The notes beneath the pieces are model-generated. The model worked only from the letters and a program-made list of their open reading frames with translations, made no database searches and was not told where the DNA came from. Made by a program: the position numbers and the translations under genes. From Plakobranchus ocellatus (Eukaryota; Mollusca; Gastropoda; Plakobranchidae): DNA of 21,031 nucleotides. This document shows, in pieces, positions 1 to 9,883 of this stretch (within the stretch, counting starts at the first letter, position 1; each line of letters opens with the position of its first letter). The DNA is taken from positions 1,338,626-1,359,656 of the forward strand of contig BLXT01006771.1 of NCBI GenBank assembly GCA_019648995.1, in the 5' to 3' direction.

Positions 1-1129
1 AAAAAAAAAAAAAAGAAAAGAAAGGAAAAATGAGGAGGCAATGATAAAAAAATTATGAAAAATTGTCGATGAAGCCTTGTAAGAAGACAAATGCATTGAG
101 CAGTAGAGCCTTTATTCATCCAAAGCTGTTCTCATTCTCTTCTTCAAAAGTCACATTATCAATGCGGAGAAGAATAAAAATATTTATTTTGGAGATTTTT
201 ACCCTTACATTTAATTTAACAATGTAAAGAGAAACTCTTTTCAACAGTTCCGTCCTTTATTTATGCCCTTTGGATTTGTCTTCGCTTGATAGGCTATTAG
301 GCTAGATTACAATTAGATCGAATTACTTTAATAAATATCATAACTAAGAGCTGACGAGGGGGAAAAAGAAAGAATTACGAAAAAGCAGGACAATCGCTCT
401 TCTATTCTATGTTATGCACCTGTGTATAGGCCTACTTCAAAAATAACAAAATAAAAAAAAAAAGAATCATTGCGATCCTTGACTGAAAAAAAAAGGGTTG
501 CCTAATCCTAATTTAAATTCACGTTAAATCAATTCTCCATTGCTGCAGCATGTCTTTTCTTATCCACTTGATTTTACAAACGCCTGTGCGTAAACGCAGA
601 TGGAGATATAATAATACAAGAATGTTGATTAATAAGCAATGCAGAGGCTCTTTTAATAAGTCTATTAAATACATAAAGCTTTATAAAACTGTAAGAGTGC
701 CACAGTTCTCGTTTTAATAGCGTTTTCATTCTAGAGGCACTCGACTGCTGCCTTTTTTAAAAAATTTGACCCTGTCCATTCACTTGGGCTATTAGACGAG
801 TCCATAAACAGTTTCACTTCAATTTAATTGCAAAAGAATTTAAATTTGTTGCATCTGCTTTCTTTCACCATTTTGTTTAAGATATCTAAAAAGTAGAAAA
901 ATGTAATGTTCGCGAGATGTCTAAAAATTCGTTAAATCTCAAGAACTCATTCGTCTACGCGACATGCTTAATTTTTATGGAGCAATGCGGCTGGCGTAGT
1001 GATCCTGGTTAATTTCAGCCACGAAGATCTATTTTTTTAAACACGTTTTAAAACTAGATCTCTGTAATTTCTGCTGACTATAGGTAAAAATTAAAACACA
1101 TTGACTTAATAACACATCACTGATAAACC
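1..1129. other. AT-rich non-coding stretch
   Basis: The window opens with an A-rich run. The next 1.1 kb is AT-rich, with short poly-A and poly-T runs and stops in every frame. I found no protein similarity, no RNA gene and no repeat unit. It may be upstream sequence of the candidate exon at 1130, but I see no recognisable TATA or initiator motif that I would defend. Confidence 0.6.
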
Positions 1130-1181
1130 ATGGCGACCCAAAGTGATCATACCGAAAGTAATCCATCGATTTCATTATCTG
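1130..1181 (+). CDS. Candidate first coding exon (17 codons plus 1 nt)
   Basis: An ATG in very good context (aaaccATGg) opens a 52-bp reading frame encoding MATQSDHTESNPSISLS, which ends at a consensus donor (G|GTAAGT at 1182). The phase is 1. Two acceptors continue it in frame. The acceptor ending at 4200 gives Gly then PLNRGICALC, the zinc-finger-like start of the nuclease/CXC gene. The acceptor ending at 1236 gives a 34-residue peptide that stops at 1287-1289, followed by AATAAA near 1343. The first option makes this the true 5' exon of the large gene, with the P-element-like pseudogene sitting in its intron. That link is inferred from phase and splice-site quality only; no transcript evidence is available here. 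Confidence 0.4.
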
Positions 1182-1633
1182 GTAAGTAACTAACCTTTAC
1201 GCCTAGTAGTTTTTATTTATTTATCCATTATTGTAGGCATACAGCACTTCATCAAGAACAATGAGCCGATTGGTCTGATGCCGTCATGAGGACACACCCT
1301 GCAATATTATGGAACCTAGAATTAATGTTACCCTTGATACCAATAAAGCGCATTGAACTAGTCGCTCGCCTGTCAAGTTAGAGAATCTTGGTTCGTGTGA
1401 GTAGACGCATTTTTAAAAAAAATTAAATTTGATTCTAGCCCCTTTATTTTGTTTCATTGTAAAGCTTTGATATTTTTCTGGTATACGTACTACTATTATA
1501 GTTCTCAAAAACGATTATTGCCATTGTTGTAAAGGACAAACCATATTTCTAGCACTCAGAAATGCCCTCATTGTTGATGGTGATGTGGTGATGTTTTTGT
1601 TTCCTTGTAGCACTTTGATCACTGTCTCCATAT

Positions 1634-1712
<79 letters not shown>
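1634..1712. repeat. (ATT)n microsatellite
   Basis: An almost pure ATT trinucleotide run of about 26 units with one interruption. It generates an apparent poly-Asn reading frame on the - strand that is not a gene. Confidence 0.97.
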
Positions 1713-1839
1713 GCGCTGTACTGTGGCCAAAGATTTTATAATTCGTTAAGATGCTCAGCTCAGCTGTTTTTGCATGCACAGCCTACTTGCAGCGCCACCA
1801 AGCGACATACGTGTATCGCCAGTGAACCAGTCGTAAACA

Positions 1840-1961
1840 ATGGCGGCTCCTGCAAAGCGTCCTAGCAACCCTGGCGAATGGTGCTCTGCTATAAATTGCA
1901 CTAACAATCGCAGTAAAAATCCTTGGATGTCATTTTTTAGATTTCTAAAAGACCCAGAAAG
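1840..1961 (+). CDS. THAP domain, exon 1
   Basis: The ATG at 1840 has a good context (aaacaATGg). The 122-bp exon encodes 40 residues plus 2 nt. It carries the first half of a THAP finger: CSAINC (the C-x4-C zinc ligands) followed by the basic and aromatic stretch WMSFFRFLKDPE. It ends at donor AG|GTAAGC. THAP fingers are C2CH zinc-binding, sequence-specific DNA-binding modules that sit at the N-terminus of P-element transposases and of many animal proteins. The exon itself has no breaks. Confidence 0.75.
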
Positions 1962-2249
1962 GTAAGCCTAGTAATTCCACTTGTAAATTCTAATGGGATC
2001 TAGTTGTTTACACGAATAGAAGAAACTAATCTAGATCTATATCTAGCAGACAGGTGGGTATGACTAGCACATTTTCCATTTGGTATTGCTAGATTTTTAG
2101 ATGCCTATGGCTTGTTTGTTTCATTCATTATGAAAAAAAAAAAAGGAAAACCATACATCGATTAAGTCTAGATCTAAATCTAATTTCCAAAAAAAAAGAT
2201 TGTACAATAATTTTTCCCAAAAATCATAGTAATTAATTTTTTTTTTCAG

Positions 2250-2466
2250 GTGCAAGAAAAGGGTTATAAATGTGAGGCGAGATGATCTTCATTCAAAACC
2301 AATAGAAAAGCTTTGTAAAAACAATGTTCTGTGTGCTGATCATTTCGAAATGTCTCAATTCATGAACCCTGCCCTCAGAAACAAACTGCTTCGTTGTGCT
2401 GTATCAAATTTGTTTGACATTCCAAACAAACCTCCGTTGGCGACTCCACGCAGACCGCCTCCTTAA
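2250..2466 (+). CDS. THAP domain, exon 2 (interrupted downstream)
   Basis: The acceptor TTTTTTCAG ends at 2249. The first base completes an Arg codon with the two leftover bases of exon 1. The segment continues CKKRVINVRRDDL, then VLCADHFEMSQF, which supplies the second zinc ligand pair (C-x2-H), and then AVSNLFDIP, the counterpart of the family's AVPxLF box. The finger is therefore complete. The frame stops at 2464-2466 after a PRRPPP tail, where an A-run (about 2464-2471) suggests a slippage-type frameshift. A truncated THAP-only peptide of about 112 residues is conceivable, but more likely this is the front of the transposase pseudogene. Confidence 0.7.
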
Positions 2467-3204
2467 AAAAAGATGTATGCCTATCTCTTCAGTTCATTTT
2501 ATTTCTGAGGAACCAATTCATACAGAAAAATCACACTCTGCCAAGCCAGTACACGAACTGAAATCAAAGAAAGTTGCTTTGCGTAAAAAAAATTGCACTC
2601 AGCTCGACAGCAGTTGTGTCGCCTTAAGAAAATTTCTGAAAAATTGCACCTTGCTGAAAAGCCTAAAGTTTCCCTGCAGGAAATAATGACATTTTGTCAG
2701 AACACCTTAAGGACAGGACCCTAGACTTTATCATGACTCAAATCAGGATGGGTTCCAAATCAAAGTATGGGATTTCGATGGGGCTGCTCGGATAAGAGCT
2801 TAGCTCTATCTTTTTATCATGCCTCCCCTAAAACCTACAGGCTGCCCTCAAAACTATTTAGGTTGCCCAGCGTATCTACTTTAAGAAAAAGTATGTCATC
2901 TTTAGACTTAAAACCTGGGTTTTCTCCAAGTATTTTGCAAGCCTTAAAAGTAAAAGGTAAATCTATGACACCCGATGAAAAGCTTTGAACGCTTGTTTTC
3001 GATGAGATGTCGATAAAAGAGGCGGTGTGTTATGACCCTAAACATGATGTTGTGCGAGGATTTGAAGATTATACTCATTTAGGCAGGAGCAGGTACATAG
3101 CCAACCGTGCTTGTGTCTTTATGGCACGAGGACTGACTGCTAATTGGAAGCAACCGTTAGGTTTTGTATTCAGTAGTTCTTCAAAACATTTTGGTTTTTT
3201 TTAA

Positions 3205-3748
3205 GTGTCAAACTTGTTTCTCTTTTTATTCTTATCTACATATATATTACTGCTGTGTACAAGTAACATTTCTATTTCTCTTTTTACAATCTTCCCTTTG
3301 ATCTAAATTTTTCCTTTTTAGCAACTGTCGATGTTCAAACATTCAATTTTTTAAATTACTTCTTAAATGCAGTCTCTTTCTTCCTTTAAAATATTGTTTG
3401 TGTTTTTTCCACCAGTTATTCATTTCACTGTACATACTTGACTTTTTCTTTGTCCTTCTATCTAAATCTATTTGCCATCTTCGTCTGTCTGTCTGTCAGT
3501 CTGTGTCATAGTCTACCTATTAATTTTTCTTCACCAATCTAAAAAAAAAAATGTTCATGTCACGCCCTTTAATTCTGTTTTAAGGCTTCATCATTTTTTA
3601 ATTCAATGTTTTTTGCGACTTTGTTGTTGAGAAGGGAGAGAATGTTAATTTAGTTTTTCTAAAATAAAAAATTATGAACAAATGGATAGGCGGATTGATA
3701 AGTAAAATGGTATAACATATATATAATACATATACATACATACATACA

Positions 3749-3793
<45 letters not shown>

Positions 3794-4200
3794 TAATAAG
3801 AAGTCGCACATTCGGTTTTTATAAACAGATCTAGAATCAAATGATCGCATTCTTCTGTGTGTGTTTGTTTTCTAATCGTAATATTAGTAAACATAATCAA
3901 GCTCCATATTTGACATAATTTTTTATTTTATAGGTCGACGCAGGAGTGTCAAAATGTTAAACAAAAGAAATACGGTAGATCGAATGAGAAGATGAAATCA
4001 TAGCCTAAGCTCAATTTTGTAACACGCAATGATATAGTAATCCAAGCGAGAGGCCTCCTCTGACCCACGTACAAAGGGGGCGTCGGCCACGGGACTCCGT
4101 GCACGCATAAATTGTAGGCCTGAAGAAAGAGCCTGAGGGTCTTTACGTTGTATAGTCTTTGCTGTGGCATCGTTTTACTTGTACATTTTTTTTGTTGCAG
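3205..4200. other. AT- and pyrimidine-rich non-coding stretch
   Basis: From 3205 to about 3540 the + strand is strongly T/C rich, with small CTGT repeats at 3484-3503. From 3540 to 4200 it is AT-rich with the TA microsatellite described separately. I found no coding similarity. The last bases form a good polypyrimidine acceptor (TTTTTTTTGTTGCAG, ending at 4200), so this is probably intron sequence of the gene that starts again at 4201. Confidence 0.6.
3710..3789. repeat. (TA)n / (CATA)n microsatellite
   Basis: A compound run of CATA-type units (3725-3752) followed by a nearly pure TA run to 3789. The open frames across it (poly Ile-Tyr) are artefacts. Confidence 0.95.
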
Positions 4201-4939
4201 GTCCCTTAAACAGAGGCATTTGTGCTCTGTGTAATCAATCCCTGAGTGATGGCCAGAAAACAAATTTGGTGACACAAAAGGTGTTGCTGGTCTTCAGAAG
4301 GCAAGTCGTACGAGAGATGAAAATAAGCTTGACTTTAATCCTGGCCAGGTTCTACACACCAAGTGTCGTCATAACTACTGTAATGTAAATGTAATTAAGC
4401 GAGATTTGAGCACGAAAAGAGAGCAATGGTCACCTTCAAAGAAAGCAAATCTTCGTTCTTCAACTAAATTTGACTTTACCAATGACTGCCTACTTTGTGG
4501 GAGATCTACAAGAGACCAAAGAAAGAAAGGCGATGTTTCTGTTTATCACATCGAGCTGCCAGGCTAACTTGGAACTGTTGTGTTTGCAACGAGGCCCTGG
4601 AGACAAGTAGGCTGAAACAGTGAAAGGTCGCATTGAATACGCCCAGGATTTGCATGCCGCTGACGCAGTCTATCATCAACATGCTAAATCGGTGTATATT
4701 TACCTCCAGCAGATGCAGACACTACAGGAACAACATCCAGAAGTATTTAGCGCCTTCTTAGCTGGTTATCATGTTCTACGTCGGAGTGATCGCTTCTGGG
4801 CAGGGTTATCAACAGACCTTGTCATTGAGCAGACACTAATGCGGAGTATGAAGTCTGTTGGAGGACTTACCCATATGGCATGGGTATGGGTGACTCACAA
4901 CGAACCCAGTAGCTTCTGTCACGACCTGCCTGTGTTGAT
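4201..4939 (+). pseudogene. Decayed N-terminal region of the nuclease/CXC gene
   Basis: After the acceptor at 4199-4200, the reading frame gives a zinc-finger-like segment (GICALCNQSLSDGQK). It continues only if the frame shifts in AAAAGG at about 4276-4281 (then KASRTRDENKLDFNPGQVLH, TKCRHNYCN and NDCLLCGRSTRDQRKKGD). Further shifts are needed between about 4553 and 4600. A TAG at 4608-4610 interrupts AETVKGRIEYAQDLHAADAV. The next piece (VLRRSDRFWAGLSTDLVIEQ) shifts at about 4871-4876, and a TAG at 4910-4912 lies just before the intact frame at 4940. Paired C-x2-C motifs suggest metal binding. Both TAGs occupy positions where, from my memory of this family, Trp (TGG) is expected. So at least three frameshifts and two stops break this part. 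Either the gene is a young pseudogene, or only the downstream ORF is still expressed. Confidence 0.7.
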
Positions 4940-6412
4940 ATGAACTCAGCTATGCAAGAAGTTACAGGCAGCGAGAATACAACAAGCGGCCAGCATGCAG
5001 AATCTTCACAGTCCAGAATGAGGAGGGATGATGAGGACATGCGGTCTCTCTTGAATTTTCTTTTTTCAAGAGATCCATTTGCTTGTGATGAAACTTTGCG
5101 CAGCATCAGCAGTGGTGTAACGGCAGACCAGATAGTTCACTCGGATAGAGCCAAGGAGGTAGGATATACCATTTTTGAGTCCATGAAGGACAATGCTGTC
5201 AAGCACTATACATTTAGGAGGAAAGAGCAAGTAGTGACCATGGGAGTCAAAGCCTCTGCTAAAGTTGATGGTGAAACTCTTCAGGTAGATCCGCAACTCT
5301 TATTTCAACGTCTTATAACGGTAGCAAATGGGCTGTCGGACGAACTGGACTTGCTTTCAGTGTTTGAGCAAGAACTTAGCTGCCCTCCAGCTGCTCTGTT
5401 TGATCCATCAGGTTTGCTGAGGGAATCCGACAAGGCAAAATTGACTGGTGCTCTTGTATCAGCAACATCCCAGGAGTCTGAAAAAGACATTGTTGATGAG
5501 ACCAGCGATATTGAATACGTTCTGGATGGTGGTTCTCTTCTGCATAGAATTCCCTGGAGAAGAAGTGACACATTTGCAGCAATAGGTCAAACCTATGTTG
5601 AGTACGTCCAAAGAATGTACATGAACCCTCGAATTGGCTTTGACGGCTATAACGATGGACCATCAACCAAAGATGCAACTCATCTCCGGCGTTCATGTGG
5701 AGTGGTTGGACCCACCATAAGATTTAATCCAGAAATGGTTTGCTGTGCCAGGAAAGAACATTTCCTAGCCAACCCCAACAATAAGCAAGAGTTTGCACAG
5801 TATTTGGGTGACGTGCTAGAGAAAGACGGGTGTCAAGTTCTCCATGCACAAGGGGATGCGGATACCCTCATCGTCAGGACTGCGGTTTCATGTGCAATAA
5901 ATAAAACTGCAGTCGTCATCGGGGAAGACACTGATCTGCTTGTGCTGCTACACCATGCAGATCTTCGCAGCAGGCCACTACTTCTGAAATCCAGATCGAA
6001 GACTAAAAAGCACAGGCAAATAGACATACTGTCAATGAAAACCCGTCTAGGGCCACTTATCTGCCATGTCTTCCCATTTCTTCATGCCATAAATGGATGT
6101 GACACGACTTCGAGGCTGTTTGGAGTGGCCAAAGGATTGCCTTTGAAGAAAATCAAAACTGATGCAGATTTCAAAACAGCTGTGGAGACTCTCTGCACTA
6201 AAGGAAAAACTACAGCAGACATCATTGCATCAGGAAAGAGAGCACTGATTTCTCTCTACGGAGGACGAGCGGGCGACACACTGGACATGCTGCGTTACAA
6301 GCGTTTCTGGGAGAAGGTGACATTTAGCATCACAACCGTCCAAGTACTTTCCCTGCCTCCAACATCAGCAGCGGCGAAGTACCACAGTCTGCGTGTGTAT
6401 CTACAAGCGCAG
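4940..6412 (+). CDS. FEN1/XPG-like nuclease core, exon of a nuclease-CXC protein
   Basis: An uninterrupted exon of 491 codons that ends at donor CAG|GTAATT in phase 0. Residues 1-190 are family-specific and unrecognised. Residues about 194-400 carry the order of acidic motifs typical of FEN1/XPG (PIN-like) nucleases: DGGSLL (D196), FDGYNDGPSTK (D235), GDADTL (D306, D308), GEDTDLLVLL (D330, D332) and HAINGCDTTSRLFGVAKG (D388, followed by the G-x-x-K-G-like helix-hairpin region). These match one for one the seven metal-binding carboxylates of human FEN1 (D34, D86, E158, E160, D179, D181, D233). The likely role is metal-dependent cleavage of DNA structures in the nucleus. Similar sequences recur in many invertebrate genomes without a known function. 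The ATG at 4940 is simply the first Met in the open frame. An ancestral N-terminal extension existed (4201-4939), so the start is uncertain. The exon appears to be under coding constraint or only recently released from it. Confidence 0.7.
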
Positions 6413-6631
6413 GTAATTTTTATTGTGTATATTCTTCCCTTTCTCTCTCCTTGTCTTTACTAATACTACCCTTCCCCTTTCTCTATATTCCTCTCTCTTG
6501 TTCGTGTGTATGTGTGTGCGTGTGCGTGCATTCTAGTTGTATTTGTGTGTGCGTGTGCGTGCATGTATAGTTGTATGTGTGTGCCTGTGTATGTGTGTAG
6601 AAGTTGACTGATTGTTTTATTTGTTTTCTAG
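6413..6631 (+). other. Intron of the nuclease-CXC gene
   Basis: A 219-bp intron with donor GTAATT and acceptor TTTTCTAG, inserted in phase 0 between Gln and Asp codons. Its body contains GT/GC-rich dinucleotide repeats (about 6505-6600). The presence of an intron means that this copy is not a processed (reverse-transcribed) pseudogene. Confidence 0.75.
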
Positions 6632-6901
6632 GACTGGATTGACACAGCTTGCGATCTGCAGCCTGAAATGTGGGGATGGCAGTTATCTTCTGGCAGACTG
6701 AATCCATGTACAACGGATCTTCCACCTGCTCCCAAGCTTCTGTTGAAAATGATGCGGTGCAACTGCAAGTCAGACTGTCGGTCAAAGCGTTGCACGTGCA
6801 GAAAACATGGACTTGAGTGTTCCCTAGCATGTGGAGAGTGCAAAGGAATCGACTGCTTAAACTCTCTCTCTCCTGAGCCTCTTGCTCACTGTGACGATTA
6901 G
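6632..6901 (+). CDS. CXC (tesmin/TSO1-type) domain, terminal exon
   Basis: The exon encodes residues 492-580 of the downstream ORF (89 codons plus TAG) in phase with the nuclease exon. A Trp-rich linker (DWIDTACDLQPEMWGWQL) and PxxPKLLLKMM lead into a single nine-cysteine CXC domain: RCNCKSDCRSKRCTCRKHG, then LEC..AC..C....C (C534, C536, C540, C545, C547, C554, C558, C561, C566). CXC domains bind zinc clusters and DNA in tesmin, LIN54, TSO1 and MSL2. Here there is one copy rather than the tandem pair of LIN54. The likely function is to bring the nuclease to DNA. The exon is fully intact. Confidence 0.8.
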   Translation, partial: DWIDTACDLQPEMWGWQLSSGRLNPCTTDLPPAPKLLLKMMRCNCKSDCRSKRCTCRKHGLECSLACGECKGIDCLNSLSPEPLAHCDD

Positions 6902-7402
6902 ATGGCAAATATTTCGCATGGCATGGACAATTTTATAGTTACTTTCATGACTTAAGATGTATCTCATCAAGACCTTTCAAACAAGGTGCTACATGATGGT
7001 GTTTTGATGCGTCTTAGATTTTTCCATAATTAGTTGTCTGTGATGACGTCATTTTGCTGAATTAGACCACCTTCCGACATTGCTATCATTGTACTTTTTT
7101 TAGGTGTTGTTTTACATTTGATACTCAAACTATTGAGCATAAAATCAAAACTTTTGCAATTAAATTGAAGTTCGGGGTTTTTATGACATTTATGGACTCT
7201 TCTATATGCGTACAATTCTCAGAAATTAAAAAAAAGAAAAAAAAAGTTTATTCTCTTGCTGCAACTCTAAAGTTAGATAGAGAGCTAGATTTAATTAGAT
7301 CTCTAGATAAAGATCTACTTGCCAGTTGCTTGATCTGTAGGCCTAGATATAGACTATATATAGGAAAAATTATGGATACAAAACAAGTCTAAACAGAATA
7401 AA
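6902..7402 (+). other. Putative 3' UTR with AATAAA at 7397-7402
   Basis: Downstream of the TAG stop lies about 500 bp of AT-rich DNA without coding potential. A canonical AATAAA occurs at 7397-7402 and would give a 3' UTR of roughly 500 bp. The placement is plausible but unsupported by any other signal. The stretch also overlaps an AGATCT-rich cluster (7276-7360). Confidence 0.35.
7276..7360. repeat. AGATCT/CTAGAT-rich cluster 1
   Basis: Dense overlapping variants of TCTAGATCT-type palindromic hexamers (AGATCTCTAGAT, AAAGATCTACT, CCTAGATATAG). The same motif family clusters again at 8297-8380 and appears more thinly at 2030-2050, 2166-2182 and 10436-10472. Confidence 0.6.
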
Positions 7403-9160
7403 CAAACTATGTTGTGATTATTTCATGATGGTTTGTGATATTTTTCACCAAAGGAACATTCAAATTTATTGTTGTCACACGAGAAACTGCATAGTTTCCA
7501 TATGCCTATTGGTTACCACCGGCACTGTTTTGCCAAACGCAACACAGCCCTGTGACCTTGAACTGGACAGGTGGTAATGGCAGGCAGATTACCGGTACAA
7601 CGAGACTAGGCCTAGCTTTTTTTTCAGTTTTTAGCACAGTTTGTGGACACTTGAGCAACTAATCTTGGGTTGACCTGTATGTTTTTTGGATGGAGACATC
7701 GATAGTTTCAGATGCATCCTTTCTCCTAAGTTTCCTCTTAGGGTCAAATATCTGTTGAACTTTTTCTGAAAACACCTTTATTCTGTACTGGTAAGGAGCA
7801 CTGACACGGTGTAGGATTTGTCAATTTGAGAATTACTGTTCGTGCTTGAATTTGGATTTTTATTTTATTTTTTATCTGGATTGTTTATATGGTTTTACCC
7901 GGTGAAAACAAAAATAAAATTCATCTCACTCGAAAACATGCTTTTTTATCACATGACATAAAGTCTTAGCTTACCGTAAATATATAGTTTCACTTATCTC
8001 TTGTCTCTAATCTGCATGTAATACTTCTGTAAATTTTTTATACAGGTTAGTGTTTCCCACGTGTTTCTCTGCCACATTTTTGTAAACAGCAAATTGTGGC
8101 AACGCCGCGCTGGGGCTCCTCATTTATCATTACTTACTTAGCGCCTCTAGCCTTTAAGAGTCTCAAATTAATATTTTTGGATATTTTCAACGGCTTTCCC
8201 CAATTCTTCATCATTTTATTTTCAACACAGTTTGTGCACTAAATTCATTAATGAGAAGTATATAACGTAATTGTAAAATATTTCCACGGAAAATCTTGAT
8301 CTAGATCTAAAGACTGCCGATCTAGATATGTTCTAGAAGGATCTTTATTAGATCTAGATCTAGAGTCTACCTATATCTAGGTTGCGGTCACGAATATAAA
8401 TGAGGTTTAAACTAACCTGCATCCCTTGCTTTACCTTTCTTTTCATTTTGTGTCTTTTTAAAGGATGCCTCAAGCATTTTAAATCCCCAAGAAGTCGTTC
8501 TAGTGCATCTTGATTAACTAAAAAAAATTCCTTCCGCGAATGAAGGACTAACGCTTAGATCTGCAGTTCTTCTAAGCAAAAAGACCAAAGCATTGACATA
8601 CTCTTAATATCGGGCCAAAGGTAAAAGTGACAATGAATGAAAAAGAAATTCATTGATTCATCTTTTACATAGAGTAGCCTAGCCTAACAAGAGGAAACTC
8701 AAGTCTCAGCTGTTCCGACCATACATTCTAAAAATCGAAACCTATAGCTTTGAAAGGTGGTAAAAAATGAAATAAAAATCGCTGTTTACAAAAATTTGAT
8801 GTGATGTTTGAAATTAAAATCGTAGATATTTTAGACCATGGTTGGCTAGGAATAGAGACATTCTTTCACAAAGATATACGGTGTTTTTTTATATATTCAA
8901 CATTTTTAACCAATCGTTTTCAAGCAGATTTACACACGGGTCGTTCTAACTACTATAAAATGTTATTGTGCAGAACTCATAAACGCACCACCTGATTTTA
9001 CCAGTATGTTTTGGTACAAAAAAAAAATAATGTCATAAACAGTCATAGGACTCAAAAGTGAAACACCTAGTCCTCAAGTAACTGCAGAGGTTTGTATTAT
9101 GACAACCAATTTTGGTCGTTTTAATACCGAGACACTTTGCATATAAGTATTACAGCGCCC
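7403..9160. other. AT-rich intergenic stretch
   Basis: No coding similarity was found on either strand. It holds A/T runs, the AGATCT cluster at 8297-8380 and an imperfect inverted pair GGTTACCACC (7511) / GGTGGTAAT (7571) that I do not consider significant. The short ORF at 8801-8995 has no recognisable features. Confidence 0.6.
8297..8380. repeat. AGATCT/TCTAGA-rich cluster 2
   Basis: Includes GATCTAGATCTA (8299), CGATCTAGATATG, TTCTAGAAGGATC and TAGATCTAGATCTAGAG (8349-8365). Repeated self-complementary hexamers in different registers suggest a degenerate tandem array rather than a regulatory module. Confidence 0.75.
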
Positions 9161-9164
9161 AGTG

Positions 9165-9651
<487 letters not shown>

Positions 9652-9685
9652 TAAGAGCATCGACAGAGGCAGTGATATTAAAAAT

Positions 9686-9723
9686 AGTAGTAGTAGTAGT
9701 CGTAGTAGTAGCAGTATCATTGA

Positions 9724-9802
<79 letters not shown>
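9686..9802. repeat. (AGT)n microsatellite
   Basis: Two AGT blocks (9686-9711 interrupted, 9724-9802 almost pure, about 26 units), followed by imperfect ACA/GCA triplets to 9858. Poly-Ser, poly-Val and poly-Thr reading frames here are artefacts. Confidence 0.96.
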
Positions 9803-9883
9803 TGTAACAACAGCAACAGCAGCAGTACCAGTTACTGTATATGCAACAGCAGCAGTAATATTTTCAAGCGCCACAATGTGTGA

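Larger units (their letters stand above)
1840..3204 (+). pseudogene. P-element/THAP9-like transposase pseudogene
   Basis: This is a decayed copy of the P-element (THAP9-like) transposase family. Exon 1 (1840-1961) and exon 2 (from 2250) join in phase across a GTAAGC..TTTTTTCAG intron and encode a complete THAP zinc finger. That finger breaks at a TAA (2464) just after a Pro-rich stretch. Fragments of the linker follow in shifted frames (2470-2766). The next recognisable block, 2767-3204, reads through one TGA (2986-2988). It holds segments typical of the family's catalytic region: SPKTYRLPSKLFRLPSVSTL, then VFDEMSIKEA with the expected first catalytic Asp at 3001-3003, then GRSRYIANRACVFMARGL and WKQPLGF. 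The C-terminal part with the remaining acidic residues is absent and the frame ends in low-complexity sequence. The copy is therefore truncated and cannot encode an active transposase. I could not find terminal inverted repeats. An alternative is a domesticated THAP gene, but the breaks argue against that. Confidence 0.8.

Noticed and set aside
5066-6027. - strand ORFs opposite the nuclease exon
   Set aside because: They are antisense shadows of the 4940-6412 coding frame.
7505-7600. Inverted repeat GGTTACCACC / GGTGGTAAT as a hairpin or terminator
   Set aside because: The stem is only about 8-9 bp with a loop of some 50 bp in AT-rich eukaryotic DNA; it is not distinguishable from chance.
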